A stretch of 55,798 nucleotides of DNA from the NCBI GenBank assembly GCA_002839855.1, contig PGYV01000011.1, forward strand, positions 1-55,798, given 5' to 3'. Positions 35,874 through 45,368 of the stretch are shown here, in pieces (position 1 is the stretch's first letter; every line of letters starts with the position of its first letter). A program made the position numbers and the translations under genes. Source of the stretch: Candidatus Goldiibacteriota bacterium HGW-Goldbacteria-1. Lineage in GTDB: Bacteria > Oederibacteriota > PGYV01. The notes beneath the pieces are model-generated. The model searched no databases, was not told where the DNA came from, and saw only the letters and a program-made list of their open reading frames with translations.

Positions 35874-36566
35874 ATGGGATTAAATACAAGGCTTACAGCA
35901 GTGGCTTTTGAGGCAATATTTATACCTGTAAAAATAGACGAAAAAAAGATAAGGGCTCTCTTTGACCGTATTTCTGACTCTCACGGAATCAAATCGTTTG
36001 GAAGAATGCCGGACGGTGCCATAGTCATGCAGGGCGGGGAAGAGTCAAACCAGTCTAAGTATATAATAATGAAAGACAGGGCTGTTGTTTCTTTTGAACA
36101 GTGCGGCAACAGCCTTAACTATTATATGAGCCTGATTGATGATTTTTTTGACCTTTTTATCAAAGAAACCGGTATTAACCTGTGTGTGGCTGCCACATCG
36201 ACAATTAGAAGGACAGGTACAATTCCGGGGGAGGCCGATTCAAGGGAATACATATTAAGAAAAGCTTTTGGAATGAGCGATAAAAGGCTTGGGCCTTTTA
36301 AAAGGCCGCTGCATATTTTTGGGACAAGGATTTTTTTCCCGGCGCTGCCCGATGACCCTGCCGCTTATGACGTTAAAATAGAGAATTCGTTTGAAGATGT
36401 AAGGATGCTCTTTCTTGAAAATAAAGGCGTCTTTGCCGCCCCGTTTGACATTAAGGCGGACAGGGCGCGCCTGACAAAAATAATAGAACTTACGGATAAA
36501 TTCATTGAAGAAAAAGTGAGCGATTTCATTCTTCAGTTCAAAGTGGAGGAAAATCATGAAATTTGA
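35874..36566 (+). CDS. Unrecognised conserved-looking protein
   Basis: A 230-residue soluble protein with no signal peptide, starting behind a consensus AAGGAGGA. It has alternating strands and helices: LTAVAFEAIFIPVKIDEKKI, a central stretch VVSFEQCGNSLNYYMSLIDDFF, then ATSTIRRTG and RPLHIFGTRIFFPALPDD. The general plan recalls poorly characterised proteins of the TIGR04255 type, but I cannot assign it. It overlaps pepA by 11 bases, so the two are coupled. A role linked to peptidase control is possible but only inferred. Confidence 0.65.
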   Translation: MGLNTRLTAVAFEAIFIPVKIDEKKIRALFDRISDSHGIKSFGRMPDGAIVMQGGEESNQSKYIIMKDRAVVSFEQCGNSLNYYMSLIDDFFDLFIKETGINLCVAATSTIRRTGTIPGEADSREYILRKAFGMSDKRLGPFKRPLHIFGTRIFFPALPDDPAAYDVKIENSFEDVRMLFLENKGVFAAPFDIKADRARLTKIIELTDKFIEEKVSDFILQFKVEENHEI

Positions 36567-37932
36567 AGTTTTGCTTAACGGCGCCGGGGAGGCGAAAGCT
36601 GCCCTGACAGCCAGATTTATTATGGGAGAGATGGAATACAAAAAAAAGAGGATTGATTTTGAAAACGGCGGACGCATTCTGAAATTGGGTGCGGGAGATG
36701 GTGTAAAGTTTACCGTGGAAATGGCGCGAGAGCTTGGGGCGATGGCATCCTTGGAAACTAAAGCGCAGGGGCTTGACAGCCTGGCGCTGCAGCTTGAAGG
36801 AATAGGGCCGAATTTTGCGGAGGCTGCCTGCGAAGGCGCGCTGCTTGCAGCTTATACTTTTGATTCGTTTAAATCAAAAAAGGATAAAAATCCGTTTGTT
36901 AAAATAACAGCGTGCTGCGGCATGGCTGAAGAAGCCGCTGCAAGAAAAGCACATATTGTAGCGGCAAATGTAATGCTTGCGCGCGACCTGGCAAATTCAC
37001 CGCCTAACAGCGCCACCCCTTCATTTATTGCTGCTGCGGCAAAAAAAGCTGCAGGAAAAAAGATGACAGTGTCGGTTCTGGAAAAGGCTGATCTTAAGAA
37101 AAATAAAATGGGCGCGTTTTACGCGGTAGCACAGGGAACTGATGAACCCGCGAAACTTGTAATAATGGAGTATAAGGGTGGTAATAAAAGTGCAAAACCG
37201 CTCGTATTTATCGGGAAAGGCATTACATTTGATTCGGGAGGCATTTCGCTAAAACCTTCATCCGGAATTGAAGACATGAAATATGACATGAGCGGGGCTG
37301 CTGCTGTGATAATGGCGATGAAGACGGCTGCAGAGCTTAATCTTAAAATAAATATCACGGCGCTTATGCCTCTGACGGAAAATCTGCCTGACGGCAAAGC
37401 GTATAAACCAAGTGATGTACTGACAACAATGTCGGGGAAAACCGTTGAAGTTATTTCCACTGATGCCGAAGGAAGGCTGATTCTTTGCGACACGATGACA
37501 TATGCCATAAAAAAATATTCACCTGATGTAATGGTGGATATTGCCACTTTAACCGGGGCGTGTTCGGCGGCGCTTGCCAGCAACGCAGCCGGGGTAATGG
37601 GGAATAATCCTGAAATAGTGGCGCTTTTAAAAGAGTGCGGGGAAATAACAGGTGAACGTTTATGGGAATTTCCGTTATGGGAAGAATACCGTGAGATGAT
37701 AAAAAGCAAGACCGCTGATATTAAAAATACAGGCGGGAAGAGGGCGGGCGCGATAACGGCGGGGATGTTTTTAAAAGAATTCGCGGACGGCGTTAAGTGG
37801 GCTCATCTGGATATTGCAGGGACAGCATATAATATGGAAGGAAAAACATACGCGTCTGAAGGGGCATCCGGTTTTGGTTTAAGGCTGCTTTTAAAGTTCG
37901 CGGAAAAAATAGCGGAGGAAAAAAAGGCATGA
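36556..37932 (+). CDS. pepA: Leucyl aminopeptidase, M17 family
   Basis: A cytosolic two-metal aminopeptidase that releases N-terminal residues from peptides. The 458-residue length is slightly short for the family (about 480-500). The start at 36556 follows GGAGG inside the previous gene. Motifs: DLANSPPNSATP, metal and catalytic residues in FIGKGITFDSGGISLKP, DMSGAAAVI, and the signature TDAEGRL at about 302-308. The position before TDAEGRL is Ser301 where the M17 signature has Asn; the metal-binding Asp and Glu are intact. HLDIAGTAY near the end is also conserved. It overlaps the next gene by four bases. Confidence 0.95.
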   Translation: MKFEVLLNGAGEAKAALTARFIMGEMEYKKKRIDFENGGRILKLGAGDGVKFTVEMARELGAMASLETKAQGLDSLALQLEGIGPNFAEAACEGALLAAYTFDSFKSKKDKNPFVKITACCGMAEEAAARKAHIVAANVMLARDLANSPPNSATPSFIAAAAKKAAGKKMTVSVLEKADLKKNKMGAFYAVAQGTDEPAKLVIMEYKGGNKSAKPLVFIGKGITFDSGGISLKPSSGIEDMKYDMSGAAAVIMAMKTAAELNLKINITALMPLTENLPDGKAYKPSDVLTTMSGKTVEVISTDAEGRLILCDTMTYAIKKYSPDVMVDIATLTGACSAALASNAAGVMGNNPEIVALLKECGEITGERLWEFPLWEEYREMIKSKTADIKNTGGKRAGAITAGMFLKEFADGVKWAHLDIAGTAYNMEGKTYASEGASGFGLRLLLKFAEKIAEEKKA

Positions 37933-38474
37933 AAAAATTATTAGTATTTGTGGCTGCATTAATGTTGTTTTCTTTGTCTGTTTTTGCTGAAGAGAAAATG
38001 CCGTATACCGACAAAATCGCGCTGGGAATTGATGTATTCAAAAGCAAGGCGGTAATGCGTTTCTGGCAGGGTGATAATTTTGCAATAGACGCTTATGCCG
38101 GACTTTCTTACAGGGATGCCACAACCGTGTCATTAGGCGGAGGAGTGGCGCTGCCTGTATTTAACGCGGCGGATGTTTACGGGTATTTTGTCGGCGGCGC
38201 GGGTTTCGGCCTTGCGGCGTATTCACAAACAGGGCTTACTTCCACAGGTATCAGTTTTGGAATAAACGCGGGGATTGAATTGGAAGTATTTCTTACTCCG
38301 CTTAGCAAAAATTTAAGTATTGCAAGCGCTGTCGGAATGACAGCGGGAATGACAAGGACGGAAAATAAGATAACAATACCCGGCGATGAACATACGGATG
38401 TTGAAAATGAATTTTATTTTGGTCTTGCTGAAGGCGCGGCGGTTAATTCGCTGATTATAAGGTACTATTTCTAA
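37929..38474 (+). CDS. Small outer-membrane beta-barrel protein
   Basis: A 181-residue exported protein with signal peptide (1-20, ending S-V-F-A). The mature part shows alternating amphipathic strands separated by turns (AIDAYAGLSYRDATTVSLGG; YGYFVGGAGFGLAAY) and ends in the aromatic pattern IIRYYF typical of BAM substrates. About eight strands fit. No specific family is recognised. The ATG overlaps the pepA stop. The operon ends 29 bases later at a strong terminator. Confidence 0.75.
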   Translation: MKKLLVFVAALMLFSLSVFAEEKMPYTDKIALGIDVFKSKAVMRFWQGDNFAIDAYAGLSYRDATTVSLGGGVALPVFNAADVYGYFVGGAGFGLAAYSQTGLTSTGISFGINAGIELEVFLTPLSKNLSIASAVGMTAGMTRTENKITIPGDEHTDVENEFYFGLAEGAAVNSLIIRYYF

Positions 38475-38502
38475 TAAAAGCAAAAACTGAACATTTTTTA
38501 AG

Positions 38503-38535
38503 GGAGGCAGGTATTATAATACCTGCCTCCTTTTT
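38503..38535 (+). terminator. Rho-independent terminator
   Basis: GGAGGCAGGTAT (38503-38514) pairs perfectly with ATACCTGCCTCC (38519-38530) around a TATA loop, followed by TTTTT (38531-38535). It ends the pepA operon. Confidence 0.95.
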
Positions 38536-38643
38536 GTCTTTATGGACAAATAGCAGTAATTGAAGGCAGTAAATAAAGGCGAAAAGGTAATTGGTTAAAT
38601 AAACAAATTAACAAGATGCTAAAAATAATACTTTATATGACGG

Positions 38644-38671
38644 TTGACAACAAAAAAGAATATGATATTAT
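38644..38671 (+). promoter_or_regulatory. Promoter of the envelope cluster
   Basis: TTGACA (38644-38649), 16 bases, TATTAT (38666-38671), 39 bases before the TTG start. Confidence 0.68.
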
Positions 38672-38709
38672 ATATTATAAGAAATCATTTTCAGGTTTAG
38701 GAGGATACT

Positions 38710-41700
38710 TTGCAAAATATCTCGAAAAGATTATTTTTTCTGGTATCTCTATTTCTGGTTTTAGCTGTTCTTCCCGCCAATATTAAAGCCGCATACGTTA
38801 TTTCATCGCTTGATTTTACTGTTTCTCCCACTGCCGGAAATTATGGCAGGATTGGCAGTGATGTAAAATTTCAAATGATGGTCATAGACACATTGCAGAC
38901 CTATGCGTCATTATCCGCTGTTTCCGTGACTGCGACGGATATCTATGTGTATTCGGCAGCATTGCCTGTTTCCGGGCCCACGGTTGCCAATCCTTTTTAT
39001 GTTTATGACGGAACGCGCACGTGGAGGGTGACAGGTTATTCCCCAAACCCCAATAATTCATCGCAGAATACCTTAAGGTTAAACGCCGGCAATCTTCAGG
39101 CGGGAAATTTATTAAATGATTATATGTCTCTGGAGTATGCTGTTTTTACTGCGGCAACAGGCATGCCGGTAACCGGCGGCAACGCGTCGGTGGATATCGC
39201 GCAGTCTGCCGTGGGTATAGCTTTATTTGACGACGGCAACCTTGCGCTTCATAATGACGCTGTTCTTAATAACGGGATTTATAACTGCATATTTAACGTC
39301 ACAGAAGCTTATAAATTTGACCTGTCCGGAGCAAATGTTAAAGGGCATTTTAATAAGAACTTTATAAAAGCGGGAAATGACCCTTTTACCGCGCCAAGAA
39401 ATATATGGCTGGATTCCATAAGGCCTTCTATCAGCATTCCTGACGCGCACCCGAACCCGTATAATCCAAACACCGGGCTGTTTCAGCTGTTTTATTACCT
39501 TAATGAAAAGAGCACCATAAACTTTAATATTTATTATAACAGCGTTACCATTAAGACAATGGTTCTTGACGGGACTTCCGGATATAACGCGCCAATATTA
39601 TGGGACGGTAAAAGCAATACCGGTACAATACAGGCCGACGGGGATTTTTCATATTCTTTCCTGCTGACTGATTACGCCGGCAATACCACTATTACCAAAG
39701 CCGCGGCATTAAAGATTACAACTGTGGAGCTTGAAACCACAATTTATTCCATTGATACTCATTACTCTAATCCGGCCGAACCGCAGATAGCGGCAATTAT
39801 TGTGGTTAATTACGAACTTACAAATGCAACGCCTGCCAATTTACAGAACCTTGGATTTGATTATCCGGAAATTGCCGGTGTTAATCACGATTACAGAAAT
39901 TACCCTTATGTGTATCTTGATACCCGCCTTTATGACAGCGCCGGGAATATTTTGGCAAAGTACGGGACTGATAATAATCCATTGGTAGATAATGATCCTA
40001 TATATACCTTTATAGATTTTCCAAATTATGGGGATGGCCTTCCCATGTCCGGCTTTAATTTTACCACTCTTCCAGGCAATCCCTGCGGGTATCCTGAAGC
40101 TCCCATATACTCAAGGGGTGATGATCAAAAAGGAAATGACTGGGATTCTGTGTTTGCAAACCCCTTAACTTATCAGGGCGGCGGCAAATTCACGGGTACC
40201 ACAAGCGTTTTTTTAGTTGATGATATTTCGGATCCCGGAATATATTCATTTAGCGCAAAAAGCGTCCTTGTAGGAAAATCCCTGGGAGTAAAACCGGATT
40301 CTGAAATTGTAAACGAGATTGTAACGTGCAGTGATGGTATGGGCGGTACAATAAATGCCTCGTACCGGTATTATCAGTACCATGCTTACCCAAGTTATTT
40401 TTATGATGAAACAGTCGGCCATATTTCTGATGAAAGAGGTTATGGCCTTGCGTCTTTACAGGATACTGCAAGTTTCATGGTGGAAGCTGACGAGACAGTG
40501 CCTTCGGCGGATAATATAGCGCCTGTAATAATAACTTCTTCGGAGTATCCTTCACAGAATGAAATTGTTCAGCCTTTTGCAATTACAGCGCAAAACCCGG
40601 TAAGAATAATGCTGACAGACGCCGGCGTGGGCGCCGGGCCTGAAAACCTTTCAACTTTTATTCTGTACAACCCTTATGGGACGCGCGTAAGCGGAAAAGT
40701 GACGTGGAGCGGTTCCAATGCCGACGGTTCATGGACCATAAAGTATGAACCGGACAGCCCTATAACAATGGGCGGCCTGTATTCTTTTATGGTAATACCT
40801 GTGGATGCGGCAAATAATATCGGAGAGGCAAAAACTTTCAGCTTTACGGTTGCGGATACATCAATACCATACGTGCCAAATAACGGAGCCACCGTGCAGT
40901 CTTCAACCGGTTCCACCCTGGCGTTGTCAGATTCCACTTCAACACAGGTTAATTTTGTGGTGTCTAAAATAAGCGCGGTTATACTGTCCGGCGGGACGTC
41001 TTTGGTTGACTGGAATTCTTCCACAATAGTGGTAAAGGATTCAAATGGCAACAATGTTCAGGGTTCTGTATCGCACGTTTCGGGGACAAACATATTGTCG
41101 TTTACCCCGTCGGTCAGTCTGGCGGACGGCAATTACACCGTTAATATTACCGCGATTTCGGAGAACGATTACCCCGGCGCATATTCCTATAATTTTTATG
41201 TTACAACAGCAAACGTTACGTATGTAAATCTGACAGGTTCTGGTGAAACAAGCGCCACATGTATGAGAATAACAGATCTTGTACAGCCAAGCGCGGGAAT
41301 ATTAGACCAGGGAAGCACGGCGGTTTCTCCCACAGCCATTACGGTATCCAACGTAACGGCGCCTTCGCTTCCGTCATCAAACACCGTTCTTGGAAGCCCC
41401 ATAAGTTTTGCTTTAAATTCACCTCATCAGCTGCCGCTTACCATAAATCAGCAGCTGGCAAATGTAGTTGTAAGGCTGCATTTTGGAACCCCTGAAATAA
41501 ATACGCTGACTGCCATTGGCATGGATGAAACAAATATCACAGTATGGAGATGGGACGGCAATGTCTGGACGCAGGTGGTAAATCCCGGGAATGCCATTAC
41601 CAACGGCACAGACCATTATTTTGAATTTTCTGTTACGTCAATTACGGCAAATAACGTATTTGCCCTTATGTATGTAACTCCCGCGGTTCCTCTGGCTACT

Positions 41701-42039
41701 TTTAAATTTTCAAGCACAAAAGGTTTTAACCCCGTAAAGGAAAGTTCAAAGATATATTATACGGATTCCATTACCGGGGTGGAAAATATTAAGGTGGCAA
41801 TATACGGCTTAAATGGAGCCCTTGTAAGGAAAAGCGAATACAAAAACTCATCTGATACCGCTTTGTTTACGGGAAATGACCTTAATCCCTACGGCGCTGA
41901 AGTGAAATATTATTATGCGTGGGACGGCAAGAATGATTCCGGCGCGTATGTGAAAAACGGCGTATACGTAATAAAGATGCAGATTGAAAAAACATCGGGA
42001 AAAGAGAATATTTCAAGGGTTATAGCTGTAATAAAATAA
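38710..42039 (+). CDS. Secreted multidomain protein with FlgD-like tail
   Basis: An 1109-residue exported protein read from TTG 38710 behind GGAGG. Signal peptide at 1-28. An internal FlgD-like domain lies at about 245-335 (HPNPYNPNTGLFQLFYYLNE; WDGKSNTGTIQADGDFSYSF). Residues about 610-840 hold bacterial Ig-like (Big_5/SbsA-type) repeats such as IPYVPNNGATVQ and LSFTPSVSLADGNYTV. A C-terminal FlgD-like domain spans about 1010-1109 (IYGLNGALVRKSEY; WDGKNDSGAYVKNGVYVIKM). Such tails occur on proteins exported to the surface. It is followed 22 bases later by a PorV/PorQ-type barrel gene. Confidence 0.82.
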   Translation: MQNISKRLFFLVSLFLVLAVLPANIKAAYVISSLDFTVSPTAGNYGRIGSDVKFQMMVIDTLQTYASLSAVSVTATDIYVYSAALPVSGPTVANPFYVYDGTRTWRVTGYSPNPNNSSQNTLRLNAGNLQAGNLLNDYMSLEYAVFTAATGMPVTGGNASVDIAQSAVGIALFDDGNLALHNDAVLNNGIYNCIFNVTEAYKFDLSGANVKGHFNKNFIKAGNDPFTAPRNIWLDSIRPSISIPDAHPNPYNPNTGLFQLFYYLNEKSTINFNIYYNSVTIKTMVLDGTSGYNAPILWDGKSNTGTIQADGDFSYSFLLTDYAGNTTITKAAALKITTVELETTIYSIDTHYSNPAEPQIAAIIVVNYELTNATPANLQNLGFDYPEIAGVNHDYRNYPYVYLDTRLYDSAGNILAKYGTDNNPLVDNDPIYTFIDFPNYGDGLPMSGFNFTTLPGNPCGYPEAPIYSRGDDQKGNDWDSVFANPLTYQGGGKFTGTTSVFLVDDISDPGIYSFSAKSVLVGKSLGVKPDSEIVNEIVTCSDGMGGTINASYRYYQYHAYPSYFYDETVGHISDERGYGLASLQDTASFMVEADETVPSADNIAPVIITSSEYPSQNEIVQPFAITAQNPVRIMLTDAGVGAGPENLSTFILYNPYGTRVSGKVTWSGSNADGSWTIKYEPDSPITMGGLYSFMVIPVDAANNIGEAKTFSFTVADTSIPYVPNNGATVQSSTGSTLALSDSTSTQVNFVVSKISAVILSGGTSLVDWNSSTIVVKDSNGNNVQGSVSHVSGTNILSFTPSVSLADGNYTVNITAISENDYPGAYSYNFYVTTANVTYVNLTGSGETSATCMRITDLVQPSAGILDQGSTAVSPTAITVSNVTAPSLPSSNTVLGSPISFALNSPHQLPLTINQQLANVVVRLHFGTPEINTLTAIGMDETNITVWRWDGNVWTQVVNPGNAITNGTDHYFEFSVTSITANNVFALMYVTPAVPLATFKFSSTKGFNPVKESSKIYYTDSITGVENIKVAIYGLNGALVRKSEYKNSSDTALFTGNDLNPYGAEVKYYYAWDGKNDSGAYVKNGVYVIKMQIEKTSGKENISRVIAVIK

Positions 42040-42060
42040 CCGGGGAAGAGGATAAAACAG

Positions 42061-43062
42061 ATGAAAAAGAAGATGATATTTTTTGTATGTGGTATATCCA
42101 TATTGTTATCCGGCGGTGTTTTATCCGCGGCGCAGTCAGATTTTCAGGGCGGTACGTTTCTTGATTCGCAGGCCGGGACAAGGCCCACAGGGCTTGCCGG
42201 CGCTTATACCGCGATAGCATCAGACGGCAATGCTTCGTGGTGGAATCCCGCGGCGCTTGCTATGCTGGACAAGAAAAAAAGCATGAGCTTAACTTATGTG
42301 CCGTCAATGCTGGGCATAGGCGAAGGCAATATTTCAAACTTTTTTGTCGCTTACGGGCAGGGCGACACCGGCGGTTACGGCGCGCTGGGGGCAAGCATCA
42401 GCTATACTTCGGTTAAGTTTGGCGCGGAATTCACCGGTGATACGGAACTTGACTGGTCGGAATTAACAGCGCTTTTATCGTGGGGGATGCAGGTAAACCA
42501 GTATTTTGGAATGATTAAATATAAGTACCCCAAGGTTTCTGTGGGCGTTAACCTTAAGTATCTTGGAAATAACAGCGATTTGAAAGTGGACGGTAAAACA
42601 GTAAGCGCGTCAGGTTTTTCAGCGGACGCTTCCGTACATGCCGCTTTTAAAGAGAATCTTGCGGTCGCATTTACCGCTAAAGACATAATTTCACAGCTTA
42701 CATGGAGCAGCGGACTGGCTGAAAAAGTGCCGTACTCTTTAAGGCTGGGGGCATATTACGGAATAACCGCGGATTTTTTACTTGCAGGCGAGATAAAAGC
42801 TGATGAGACTTCCAAAGGTTCTCCGGAAATAAGCGCTTATTCGGGCGCTGTTGAATATGGTTTTCTTCTTGACCGCTCAATGCAGGTACAGAAAGTGGCA
42901 TTAAGGGGCGGTATTACGGTAGACCCCAACAATGACTGCTACATAATTGCCGCCGGAGCAAGCGTTGAAATGGAAACTTTTTCTGTTGATTACGCTTACC
43001 AGCACTATCTGAACGTGATGCTTGAAAACACGCACAGGTTCGGCGTAAGCATGACCTTTTAA
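42061..43062 (+). CDS. PorV/PorQ-family outer-membrane protein
   Basis: A 333-residue outer-membrane barrel with signal peptide (about 1-22). Near the mature N-terminus it has the family signature FLDSQAGTRPTGLAGAYTAI followed by ASWWNPAALA, as in PorV/PorQ and UPF0164 proteins. It ends in VSMTF. In Bacteroidetes, PorV carries cargo from the type IX translocon to the surface attachment machinery. Here the gene is next to a FlgD-tailed protein, which fits that role, but no SprA/PorU-type translocon gene is in the window. The gap to the next gene is 22 bases. Confidence 0.87.
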   Translation: MKKKMIFFVCGISILLSGGVLSAAQSDFQGGTFLDSQAGTRPTGLAGAYTAIASDGNASWWNPAALAMLDKKKSMSLTYVPSMLGIGEGNISNFFVAYGQGDTGGYGALGASISYTSVKFGAEFTGDTELDWSELTALLSWGMQVNQYFGMIKYKYPKVSVGVNLKYLGNNSDLKVDGKTVSASGFSADASVHAAFKENLAVAFTAKDIISQLTWSSGLAEKVPYSLRLGAYYGITADFLLAGEIKADETSKGSPEISAYSGAVEYGFLLDRSMQVQKVALRGGITVDPNNDCYIIAAGASVEMETFSVDYAYQHYLNVMLENTHRFGVSMTF

Positions 43063-43084
43063 ATAAAATAAGGGAGCTTTACTG

Positions 43085-45355
43085 ATGAACCTAAGGGATT
43101 TGCTCCATTTAATGATACAAAAACGGTCGTCTGACCTTCATCTGAAAGAAGGCAGGCCGCCAATAATGAGGGTTGACGGCAGGCTTACCCCCCTTGAAAT
43201 GGAAATATTATCAAGCGCGGATATGCGCGAAATAATACAGACCATGACAGATGAAAAAACCCGTAAAAAATTTGAAGAGACCAATGAAATGGATCTGGCA
43301 TATAATCTTGAAGGGGTGGCCAGGTTCAGGGCAAACGCTTTCAGGCAGATGGGGAAACTGGAAGTTGTAATGAGGGCCATACCTATAAAAATTCCCACAC
43401 TTGAAGAATTAAACATGCCGCCTGTTTTAAAAGAAATTGCCCTTTATCCAAGGGGGCTTGTACTTGTAACCGGAACAACAGGAAGCGGAAAATCTACATC
43501 TCTTGCCGCTATGATAAATGCCATTAATGAAACTTATTACCATCATATTGTCACCATAGAAGACCCCATTGAATTTGTGCATACAGACAAGCGCAGCAGT
43601 ATTACCCAGCGTGAAGTGGGCCTTGATACAGATTCGTTTGGAAACGCGCTGCGTTATGTTTTAAGGCAGGACCCGGATGTAATATTAATAGGCGAGATGA
43701 GGGACATGGTAACTGTGGGCACAGCCATTTCCGCGGCAGAGACCGGGCATATGGTTTTTTCCACGCTGCATACGATGGATACAATACAGACAATAAACAG
43801 GGTACTTGATTTTTTTCCCAAGGAACAGCAGGTGCAGGTAAGGTCGCAGCTTGCCGGCGCTTTAAAAGCTGTCATTTCTTTAAGGCTTGTCACAAAAGCG
43901 GACGGCGTGGGGCGCGTTCCGGCGGCAGAAGTAATGATAGTCACCCCGACAATTAAAGGGCTTATTGAAGAAGGCAGGCTTGGGCTTATAAAAGACATGA
44001 TTAAAGACGGCGAAAGAGACGGGCTTCAGACATTTGACCAGTCTCTTATCAGGCTGTATAAGCAGGGTTTGATAACAATAGAAGAGGCAAAGAAGAACGC
44101 CACTTCGCCGCAGGAACTGGACCTTGCCATGAAAGGTATTACTTCAAGCAAATCGTCCGCACAGTCTATACTTGACACCATGATGAAAGAGCAGGGAAGC
44201 AAAGAACAGACATCAGAATTAAAGCACGGAAAGCAGCTTTTAGATTCCGGAAAATTTGGTGAAGCTCATTTGGTATTTGAAAAACTGCTTCTAAAATTTC
44301 CTGATAATAAGGAAGCGGCAGAAAATTTAAAGGCGGCAAAAGCCGGATTAAATTCGGAACAGCATCAGGAAAATGTAAGGACCATAATTAATGAAGGCAT
44401 GCTTATTTATAAAAAGGGAAATATCAGAGGCGCGATTGTAAAATGGCAGGAAGGGCTTGGCCTTGACCCGGGCAATGTGCAGCTTAAGTCGTATATTAAA
44501 AGCGCCGAAGAAAACATAGGCCGTGCCGCGCAGATACCGGGAATTCTTGAGCAGGGCGTGGAAATTTATAAAACCGGCAACATAGAAGCGGCCGTCCTAA
44601 AATGGCAGGAAGTGTTTAAACTTGACCAGAATAATATGCAGGCAAAAACCTACATAGCGGGTGCGCGGCATAAGGCCGCCGAACTTAAACTTAAGCGTGA
44701 AATAGAAGCGTTATATAAGCGCGGGATGGAAGAAAATGACAAAGGCAACCCTATTGAGGGTATGCTTTATCTGAAGCGGGGACTTGACCTGAAACCCGAT
44801 TCAAAAGAAATAGCGGAAAATTATGAAAAAATAAAATCAGCGCTTTTAGGAGAAAAATTCGGCAATGATGTGGAATCGGAAGTGGCAGCTGAGGCTTTTA
44901 AATTATGTATTGAATGCCTGTCGTCGGAAGATTACCTTGGTGCGATTAAAGAGATAAAAAAAGTCATTGAAAAAAGGCCTCTTGATAAAAAGGCCAAGGA
45001 CTATCATGAAAAAATAAAAAACTGTTTAAAGTTAAGGCTTGAAGAACTGCACGAAAATGTGGAAGAAGCCTATGGTGCAAGGGAACTGGCAGGCGCCATG
45101 TCTTTATCGCGAAAAATACTTAAAATCGACCCAAGCAGTGAGTTTGCCCTTAAGTACATAAAAGATTTAACACCGGTAATAGAAGATGAAATAAAGAAGA
45201 TTTATTCAGAGGCAATGGAACTTTATGGAAAGGGTTCCTTGAAGGAATCAAAAGAAAAACTGGAAGCTATTCTGCTGCTTGATGCGGAAAATCATACCGC
45301 TAAAAAGCGGCTTGACGAGATAAATCAAAGGCTTTCCGCCATCGGCGGAGTGTGA
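43085..45355 (+). CDS. pilT: PilT-type retraction ATPase fused to a TPR domain
   Basis: A 756-residue protein. Residues 1-360 are a complete PilT, the ATPase that retracts type IV pili: RSSDLHLKEGRPPIMRVDGRL, Walker A GTTGSGKST at 130-138, Asp box TIEDPIEF, Walker B VILIGEMRD near 199-207 and His box STLHTMDTIQ. A normal PilT ends near here. About 390 further residues form about eight TPR units (GKQLLDSGKFGEAHLVFEKL; KGNIRGAIVKWQEGLGLDPG; YKTGNIEAAVLKWQEVFKLD). The frame is continuous, so this is a real fusion. The TPR part may recruit partners such as regulators. The next gene starts 13 bases later. Confidence 0.93.
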   Translation: MNLRDLLHLMIQKRSSDLHLKEGRPPIMRVDGRLTPLEMEILSSADMREIIQTMTDEKTRKKFEETNEMDLAYNLEGVARFRANAFRQMGKLEVVMRAIPIKIPTLEELNMPPVLKEIALYPRGLVLVTGTTGSGKSTSLAAMINAINETYYHHIVTIEDPIEFVHTDKRSSITQREVGLDTDSFGNALRYVLRQDPDVILIGEMRDMVTVGTAISAAETGHMVFSTLHTMDTIQTINRVLDFFPKEQQVQVRSQLAGALKAVISLRLVTKADGVGRVPAAEVMIVTPTIKGLIEEGRLGLIKDMIKDGERDGLQTFDQSLIRLYKQGLITIEEAKKNATSPQELDLAMKGITSSKSSAQSILDTMMKEQGSKEQTSELKHGKQLLDSGKFGEAHLVFEKLLLKFPDNKEAAENLKAAKAGLNSEQHQENVRTIINEGMLIYKKGNIRGAIVKWQEGLGLDPGNVQLKSYIKSAEENIGRAAQIPGILEQGVEIYKTGNIEAAVLKWQEVFKLDQNNMQAKTYIAGARHKAAELKLKREIEALYKRGMEENDKGNPIEGMLYLKRGLDLKPDSKEIAENYEKIKSALLGEKFGNDVESEVAAEAFKLCIECLSSEDYLGAIKEIKKVIEKRPLDKKAKDYHEKIKNCLKLRLEELHENVEEAYGARELAGAMSLSRKILKIDPSSEFALKYIKDLTPVIEDEIKKIYSEAMELYGKGSLKESKEKLEAILLLDAENHTAKKRLDEINQRLSAIGGV

Positions 45356-45368
45356 CAGTAATTAAATA

